A stretch of 9,892 nucleotides of DNA from an uncultured Gemmobacter sp. (GTDB lineage: Bacteria; Pseudomonadota; Alphaproteobacteria; Rhodobacterales; Rhodobacteraceae). Below are positions 7,120-9,892 of the stretch, in pieces. The translations under genes and the position numbers were made by a program. Location of the stretch: positions 1 to 9,892 of the forward strand of contig CALKAA010000241.1 in NCBI GenBank assembly GCA_937983495.1. The letters run 5' to 3'. Numbering within the stretch: position 1 is the first letter of the stretch; each line of letters starts with the position of its first letter. A model generated the notes under the pieces. It was given only the letters and a program-made list of their open reading frames with translations. It was not told where the DNA came from and ran no database searches.

Positions 7120-7478
7120 TACAGGCGCTCCAAGCTACGGCGATGACGTGAAGAGGTTGTCAGCTTTCTGTCACGAGTGCTCCGTCCGGCATGACGCGGC
7201 GTACGCTTGTAGCAGGTGACCAGTGTTTCATCTGAGGCGAAAATAGCCTCCAGCCGCAGTGCTTTTTCGATGATGTCCAAGCTGAAGCCCTCGGCATGTA
7301 GAGCGGTCACTTGGTCGTAACGCACTTCGCGGCGCATCAGGCCGCCACCCGCTGGGACGTCGACCCCATGCATTGTCACGAGTTCGAGGGCCTGCGCGCA
7401 GATGTTGCGCTGAGCCACACGCAAGGCGGCATGGCGCGTGACGTGAGTATCTGGAAAGAATGGGAGGGAGGGGTGCAT
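7119..7478 (-). CDS. Small DUF4258-like protein heading cassette 2
   Basis: This 119-residue protein contains HVTRHAALRVAQRNI (residues 12-26), a Gly-rich turn near residue 44, and a late strand DETLVTCYKR (residues 83-92). A strongly basic tail of about 25 residues follows, rich in Arg, Lys and Ser. The same order of landmarks occurs in the 92-residue protein at 4827-4549, so the two are homologues that differ mainly in the added basic tail. The tail could bind nucleic acid. AAGGA lies 9 bases before the ATG, a good ribosome site. The stop overlaps the start of the 612-residue gene by one base. Family membership (DUF4258 / RelE-like) is probable, and toxic or regulatory activity is unproven. 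Confidence 0.78.
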   Translation of the reverse strand: MHPSLPFFPDTHVTRHAALRVAQRNICAQALELVTMHGVDVPAGGGLMRREVRYDQVTALHAEGFSLDIIEKALRLEAIFASDETLVTCYKRTPRHAGRSTRDRKLTTSSRHRRSLERL

Positions 7479-7669
7479 TGTATGTGATCCTTAATCGCTG
7501 ATGTGTCTCTTCTCGCACGACACCGAGCAAAGCGCTCCCGCATTTTGGGGATTTTTTTGGGGGCAAAGAGTCACTTATTTTGGTGTAATTTTGTCTGATT
7601 TTTGGGGTTTTATATGACGGATGCCCTCTCACTTATGCGTCACGAGTGCAGATCAAAGCTGCAGCACAC
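7479..7669. other. Intergenic region between divergent cassette 2 and ccdAB, AT-rich with T/G runs
   Basis: No gene is visible here. The stretch 7540-7615 is markedly AT-rich compared with its surroundings and repeats runs of Ts followed by Gs on the + strand (TTTTGGGG, TTTTTTTGGGGG, TTTTTGGGG). It should hold the promoter of the minus-strand cassette 2, but I could not pick one convincing -35/-10 pair. An inverted repeat TGCAG/CTGCA with a 7-base spacer lies at 7647-7663, just before the ccdAB promoter. Confidence 0.5.
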
Positions 7670-7698
7670 TTGAGAAGAACATGATTTATGTGCATATT
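7670..7698 (+). promoter_or_regulatory. Sigma-70 type promoter of ccdAB
   Basis: TTGAGA (5 of 6 to consensus) and CATATT (4 of 6) are separated by exactly 17 bases. Transcription would start near 7705, a few bases before the GGAGG ribosome site at 7711-7715. In known Ccd systems the CcdA/CcdB complex binds its own promoter, so repression here is expected but not shown. Confidence 0.55.
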
Positions 7699-7720
7699 GA
7701 GTGTGTAATCGGAGGTGGTG

Positions 7721-7966
7721 ATGCCGCAAGTGTCTACAGAGAAACAGCGCACGAACGTCACGCTGACCGCAGCCAATCTCGCCGCAGCACGGGAGTTGGG
7801 CCTCAACGTGTCGGCGATCAGCGACGCAGCCCTCTCAGCAGCGGTCCGGACAGCCCGCGCGCAGGTCTGGGCTGCAGAGAATGCTGAAGCGATATCCGAG
7901 CGCCGCGCGTGGATCCAGGCCCATGGCACACCGCTGGCGGATCTGCAGGTTTTGAAGATCGACTGA
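7721..7966 (+). CDS. ccdA: CcdA family antitoxin
   Basis: This 81-residue protein has the CcdA layout. Its N-terminal ribbon-helix-helix DNA-binding part is QRTNVTLTAANLAAARELGL, followed by the helix NVSAISDAALSAAVR. The C-terminal segment, ENAEAISERRAWIQAHGTPLAD, corresponds to the disordered CcdA tail that wraps the toxin. The antitoxin neutralises CcdB in the cytoplasm, and with it represses the operon; free CcdA is normally degraded by Lon. The ATG at 7721 is preferred because GGAGG (7711-7715) ends 5 bases before it; upstream GTG codons at 7715 and 7718 overlap or crowd that site. The TGA stop shares its A with the ATG of ccdB. Confidence in the family is high. Confidence 0.92.
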   Translation: MPQVSTEKQRTNVTLTAANLAAARELGLNVSAISDAALSAAVRTARAQVWAAENAEAISERRAWIQAHGTPLADLQVLKID

Positions 7967-8262
7967 TGGCACAGTTTCAAGTTTACCGGGTTCCGGGCGG
8001 GCGGCTGGTGCTCGACCTCCAGACAGACCTGATCGACACAGGGTCCCGCGTTGTTGCACCTCTTGTCCCTGCCTCCTCTGGTCCGAAGGCAATCAGTCGG
8101 CTCGAGCCAACCTTCACGATCGATGGGACAGCTTACGTGCTCCATGTCGCAGAGATGGCCGCAGTTCCCTCCACCCTGATAAAGGGGGCATCTGTCGCTG
8201 ACCTGTCCAGTTCTGACTATGATATCCGAGGCGCTCTCGACATGGTCTTTTCCGGTTTTTGA
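7966..8262 (+). CDS. ccdB: CcdB family DNA-gyrase toxin
   Basis: This 98-residue protein matches CcdB closely in length and order: MAQFQVYRVPGG, LDLQTDLIDT, RVVAPLVPASS, TIDGTAYVLHVAEMAAVPSTLI and SSSDYDIRGALDMVFSGF. CcdB traps DNA gyrase on cleaved DNA and kills cells that lose the antitoxin. In the F-plasmid toxin the last three residues, Trp-Gly-Ile, are needed for gyrase poisoning. Here they are Ser-Gly-Phe, so the Trp is absent. Homologues from other chromosomes can also lack this Trp, so loss of toxicity is possible but not certain. The start codon overlaps the ccdA stop by one base (TGATG), which couples toxin to antitoxin translation. The pair may stabilise the surrounding island. Confidence 0.93.
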   Translation: MAQFQVYRVPGGRLVLDLQTDLIDTGSRVVAPLVPASSGPKAISRLEPTFTIDGTAYVLHVAEMAAVPSTLIKGASVADLSSSDYDIRGALDMVFSGF

Positions 8263-8304
8263 GTCTCCATAAATACCTGATAATTTTTATTATGTGACAT
8301 TTGA

Positions 8305-8356
8305 GCAGCATGCAGGAATGCTTGCGGCCCTTGGTTGAACCAGCCTGCATATCTGC
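8305..8356 (+). other. Large imperfect stem-loop downstream of ccdB
   Basis: GCAGCATGCAGG (8305-8316) pairs with CCTGCATATCTGC (8344-8356) with a single bulge. Inside its loop lies a second palindrome, TGGTT-G-AACCA (8332-8342), so the RNA or DNA can fold into a nested structure. No T-run follows, so it is not a standard terminator. It stands in the leader of the 8393 gene, which lacks an obvious ribosome site, and could control it. An AT-only inverted repeat (ATAAT-TTTT-ATTAT) lies just before it at 8280-8293. Confidence 0.4.
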
Positions 8357-8392
8357 TACTCAAGAGGCGTCGAATTCTCGGTCGGGTCGCAG

Positions 8393-8884
8393 ATGGCGTT
8401 CAAGAACTACTTTGGTGTTGAGGATAGTTACCCTGTTCTAAAGTGGGAAACTCCATCTGAACTCATCCACCGTATCCCTTTCGGGCAGGATGAGGTCTCC
8501 AGGCGTGAGGTCAGTATCCTCGTGCATCTGATGACCAATCCCCCCTTTGAGGGACCTGTCAGTTATTTGGAGCTTTTGTTCTCTGTGCTTGTTGAAGAGA
8601 ACGGTGAGTTCACCCACATCGATGATGGGCTACGAACGAAAGAGCTACTCGACGCAGGGAACCGCCAGCTGGCCCTTCGAGTTATCTGTATGGAAACGAA
8701 TAGTATGGTAAAGCACAGGAACCCGGACGTGCTGACCATGTCAACGCTGACACCAGGGCTCCCGGAGAAGGCCCTACACAAGTATGAAGTCGTGAGTAGA
8801 GCTATCTGCGCAGCAGGTTACCGAGGCGGGCGAGGGAACAGCTTTAAGGAAGACCAAATTTGGATGTTTGAAAAGTCTGCTTGA
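8393..8884 (+). CDS. Hypothetical protein, 163 residues
   Basis: No family is recognised. The protein is soluble and mixed α/β by eye. It has an amphipathic helical region (REVSILVHLMTNPPFEGP, YLELLFSVLVEENGE) and a basic, Gly-rich end (GYRGGRGNSFKEDQIWMF). No catalytic motif, signal peptide or membrane helix is visible. ATG at 8393 is the only reasonable start, since the frame is closed by a stop at 8336 and no ATG, GTG or TTG lies between. No clear Shine-Dalgarno sequence precedes it (GGTCGGGTCGCAG), unlike its neighbours, so translation may be weak or structure-controlled by the stem-loop at 8305-8356. Its base composition is lower in GC than the left end of the window, consistent with transfer. 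Confidence 0.65.
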   Translation: MAFKNYFGVEDSYPVLKWETPSELIHRIPFGQDEVSRREVSILVHLMTNPPFEGPVSYLELLFSVLVEENGEFTHIDDGLRTKELLDAGNRQLALRVICMETNSMVKHRNPDVLTMSTLTPGLPEKALHKYEVVSRAICAAGYRGGRGNSFKEDQIWMFEKSA

Positions 8885-8910
8885 GTAGAGTAGGCTTCAC
8901 CATACACGTC

Positions 8911-8935
8911 GGTGAGATACGCAAGGATTCTCACC
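8911..8935 (+). promoter_or_regulatory. Leader hairpin abutting the ribosome site of the 8945 gene
   Basis: GGTGAGA (8911-8917) and TCTCACC (8929-8935) form a perfect 7-bp stem with an 11-base loop. The stem ends directly before AGGAG (8936-8940), the ribosome site of the next gene. Such placement could affect ribosome access or mRNA stability. Confidence 0.35.
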
Positions 8936-8944
8936 AGGAGAACC

Positions 8945-9139
8945 ATGATGACCACGCCGCCTCTTGATAGAGATCAGCAGATCGCAGTGATGACAGGTGC
9001 ACGTGAACGCCGTGCTGCCGTTCTTGCACGCTGGGCAAAGGATGAAGGTATCCAGCAGATGTTCCGCCAACCGGTGGAACAAATGGATGCACATAGCCTT
9101 CTCCAGGCGGATGCCTATTTGCAGCTTCGCCACGCTTAA
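8945..9139 (+). CDS. Hypothetical small protein, about 64 residues
   Basis: This is a short, helical, charged protein (DRDQQIAVMTGARERRAAV, LARWAKDEGIQQMF, DAHSLLQADAYLQL) with no recognised family and no membrane segment. AGGAG at 8936-8940 supports translation. It lies 4 bases before the ATG at 8945 and 7 before the ATG at 8948, so the true start may be the second. The frame opens further upstream, but those codons run through the hairpin and ribosome site. It follows the 163-residue gene by 60 bases and is followed by a terminator, so the two genes may share a transcript. The coding call rests on the ribosome site and terminator rather than homology. Confidence 0.55.
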   Translation: MMTTPPLDRDQQIAVMTGARERRAAVLARWAKDEGIQQMFRQPVEQMDAHSLLQADAYLQLRHA

Positions 9140-9159
9140 GTGACTTGAGGCGCCTAGAG

Positions 9160-9192
9160 CTGTCTGCTGACAAAGCAGGCAGTCTATTTCTA
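9160..9192 (+). terminator. Rho-independent terminator after the small gene
   Basis: CTGTCTGCT (9160-9168) pairs with AGCAGGCAG (9174-9182) with one G-T wobble and a 5-base loop. It is followed by TCTATTTCTAT. It begins 21 bases after the stop codon at 9139 and closes the 8393-9139 transcript. Confidence 0.65.
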
Positions 9193-9222
9193 TCACATTC
9201 CCTCCCTTAGATGTGGAGACTC

Positions 9223-9266
9223 GAAGAAGTAAACCTCACCGAGGTTTCCTTCTTCCCTGCGTTTTT
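9223..9266 (+). terminator. Long hairpin followed by T-run
   Basis: GAAGAAG (9223-9229) pairs with CTTCTTC (9249-9255) and AAACCTC (9231-9237) with GAGGTTT (9241-9247). This gives a 15-bp stem with one mismatch and a 3-base loop. TTTTT follows at 9262-9266, six bases after the stem. It could be a terminator, but the gap before the T-run and the nearby second hairpin leave a small RNA or another structured element possible. No gene lies immediately upstream on the + strand apart from the transcript already closed at 9182. Confidence 0.5.
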
Positions 9267-9303
9267 CATCGACATATAAGATAGATACGTTGCGGATATC
9301 TGT

Positions 9304-9339
9304 CATTCCCACCTGCGCCCTGAGGCGCCAGTGGGAATG
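9304..9339. other. Near-perfect 16-bp hairpin in gene-free DNA
   Basis: CATTCCCACCTGCGCC (9304-9319), loop CTGA, then GGCGCCAGTGGGAATG (9324-9339). Nine outer and four inner base pairs flank a 3-base internal mismatch. No T-run follows on either strand, so termination is unlikely. Together with the 9223-9255 hairpin it gives two strong structures within 120 bases where I see no gene. Between them lies an AT-rich GACATATAAGATAGATAC stretch (9269-9286) that could hold a -10 box. A structured RNA, a protein-binding site or the end of a degraded mobile element are all possible. Confidence 0.5.
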
Positions 9340-9416
9340 CCCAAAGGACCAGAGATCAGGCTTGAAGCGATCAATCTCGACCGAGAGATGGGGAGTGGAC
9401 TACCGGGAAAGTTGAG

Positions 9417-9578
9417 TTAAGCGACCCTGCAGTTGCCATATGTGGACCATGGTTGGTAACCACCACTGTCTTCCCTTGCTCTCCCGCAAAATGAGGAAAT
9501 GCTGTTGATCTCGACCACCAGCGCCGTCTTCCGCTTCACCGTCCACCGTTTGATGCTGTCGTCCATCGTCACACTCAT
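9417..9578 (-). pseudogene. Truncated transposase OrfA fragment
   Basis: The minus-strand frame starts MSVTMDDSIKRWTVKRKTAL, which I recognise as the start of an HTH-type OrfA of alphaproteobacterial insertion sequences. Intact relatives continue with VVEI, then IQGKTTVAEASR. Here homology breaks off after VVEI (about 9507), and the frame runs on through unrelated residues to a chance stop at 9417. AAGGAG upstream of the ATG fits a once-real start. The DNA-binding domain is cut short and no OrfB follows, so the piece is dead. Confidence 0.65.
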
Positions 9579-9625
9579 CGCTACCTTCTCCTTTGTAGCA
9601 TGAGCAGATTTTCACTGATGGTGTG

Positions 9626-9680
9626 GATGCCCTCCGGCGGCATCGGTTGTGTCATGCTGGTGAGAGAATGATCACCAGCA
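9626..9680 (+). ncRNA. Stem-loops upstream of IS110 transposase, possible bridge RNA part
   Basis: Two hairpins lie in the non-coding left end before the IS110-type gene. The first is GATGCC/GGCATC (9626-9631 and 9639-9644, loop CTCCGGC). The second is a perfect 9-bp stem, TGCTGGTGA/TCACCAGCA (9655-9663 and 9672-9680, loop GAGAATGA). Many IS110-family elements are known to encode a bridge RNA from a non-coding end that guides target and donor choice. That this is such an RNA is inferred from position and folding only, and the element is broken, so it would be a relic. Confidence 0.35.
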
Positions 9681-9697
9681 GCCCAAGGGAGTTTACC

Positions 9698-9806
9698 ATG
9701 CCAGACGTTGCAATTGTCGGGATCGATATAGCCAAGCAGGTCTTCCAGTTACATGGCGCGTTCGCAGACGGTTCGGTCGCGTTTCGCAAGAAACTGTCAC
9801 GCGGCC
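9698..9806 (+). pseudogene. IS110-family transposase, 5' fragment interrupted by another IS
   Basis: The first 36 residues, starting MPDVAIVGIDIAKQVFQLHG and running to FRKKLSRG, match the N-terminus of IS110-family DEDD transposases. Asp10 in the GID motif is the first catalytic acid of the RuvC-like fold. AAGGGAG 7 bases upstream supports the ATG at 9698. Homology stops exactly where TGACCTGCC begins (9807), the edge of a second insertion sequence. The remaining roughly 300 residues, including the C-terminal serine domain, are absent from the window; they may continue beyond the inserted element. Confidence 0.82.
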
Positions 9807-9892
9807 TGACCTGCCCCCCGGTCATCCCTCGTTCATGACGAGAGTCCTTGGGTTTGATAGTGGTCGGTTTCGGGTTGGGCAAGCGCGCCGGG
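9807..9892 (-). mobile_element. End of an IS3-like element inserted in the IS110 gene
   Basis: Read on the + strand the element begins TGACCTGCCCCCCGGTCATC; the TG start is usual for IS3-family ends. On the minus strand an open frame enters from the window edge and stops 26 bases before this end, as the second ORF of such elements does. Only one end is visible, so target-site duplication cannot be checked here. Confidence 0.55.
9833..9892 (-). CDS. C-terminal tail of IS transposase OrfB, partial
   Basis: Nineteen codons, ending LAQPETDHYQTQGLSS then TGA at 9835-9833, run off the right edge of the window. The tail resembles the end of IS3-type OrfB integrase proteins as I recall them. Its position right before the element's terminal repeat supports that. 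The catalytic DDE domain would lie outside the window. Moderate confidence because so little is visible. Confidence 0.5.
   Translation of the reverse strand, partial: PGALAQPETDHYQTQGLSS

Noticed and set aside
8351..8392. Sequence reminiscent of the 3' part of a tRNA, a possible attachment site
   Set aside because: No acceptor stem, CCA or complete T-arm could be paired, and no anticodon arm is present.
9400..9615. Minus-strand frame of 71 codons starting MKICSCYKGEGSDECDD
   Set aside because: Another frame over the same bases gives the OrfA-like MDDSIKRWTVKRKTAL with its own ribosome site, so this frame is a shadow.
9652..9882. Minus-strand frame starting MPNPKPTTIKPKDSRHE across the IS junction
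   Set aside because: It spans the boundary of two different elements. The neighbouring frame ends at a stop 26 bases inside the IS end, as expected for OrfB.
1..9892. CRISPR array, tRNA or rRNA genes, phage integrase
   Set aside because: No regularly spaced repeats, cloverleaf, ribosomal sequence or tyrosine/serine recombinase was seen anywhere in the window.

Overview
Organism. The window looks like accessory DNA from an alphaproteobacterium, probably Rhodobacterales-like. The left-hand genes are GC-rich (low 60s % by eye). The right side carries CcdAB and insertion-sequence fragments of a kind common in that group. This is an inference from codon use and gene style, and no 16S or other marker is present. 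GC content visibly falls from left to right, as expected for an island.

Layout. (1) Positions 1-2670, + strand: a coupled pair. The first gene is an FtsH-like AAA+ ATPase / M41 zinc protease, cut off at its 5' end by the window. The second is a calcineurin-type metallophosphoesterase (MPE) that overlaps it by 4 bases. (2) Positions 4827-2773, - strand: cassette 1, a compact operon of a small DUF4258-like protein, a uracil-DNA-glycosylase-fold protein and a protein with helix-turn-helix-like segments. (3) About 4920-5243, + strand: a decayed second copy of the 3' end of the MPE gene plus about 30 bases of its downstream flank. (4) Positions 7478-5281, - strand: cassette 2, headed by a second DUF4258-like small protein that resembles the one heading cassette 1, followed by a 612-residue protein of unknown family. 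(5) Positions 7721-8262, + strand: a CcdA/CcdB toxin-antitoxin pair with a good sigma-70 type promoter. (6) Positions 8393-9139, + strand: two unrecognised small genes, followed by a terminator and two strong hairpins. (7) Positions 9417-9892: stacked insertion-sequence remains. These are a truncated OrfA, the 5' end of an IS110 transposase preceded by stem-loops, and the end of an IS3-like element that breaks the IS110 gene.

How it may fit together. The most informative structure is the repeat of the same plan: an MPE 3' end, then a convergent minus-strand cassette whose first gene is a DUF4258-like small protein. The upstream copy of the MPE gene is intact. The downstream copy is only a broken 3' tail. 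This suggests that the 3' end of the MPE gene is a place where cassettes are gained, either by insertion that rebuilds the gene end and pushes the old end aside, or by tandem duplication followed by decay. The surrounding toxin-antitoxin pair and insertion sequences fit a plastic island, possibly a defence island. The UDG-fold plus HTH operon is the best candidate here for an undescribed DNA-targeting module. No function has been shown for either cassette.
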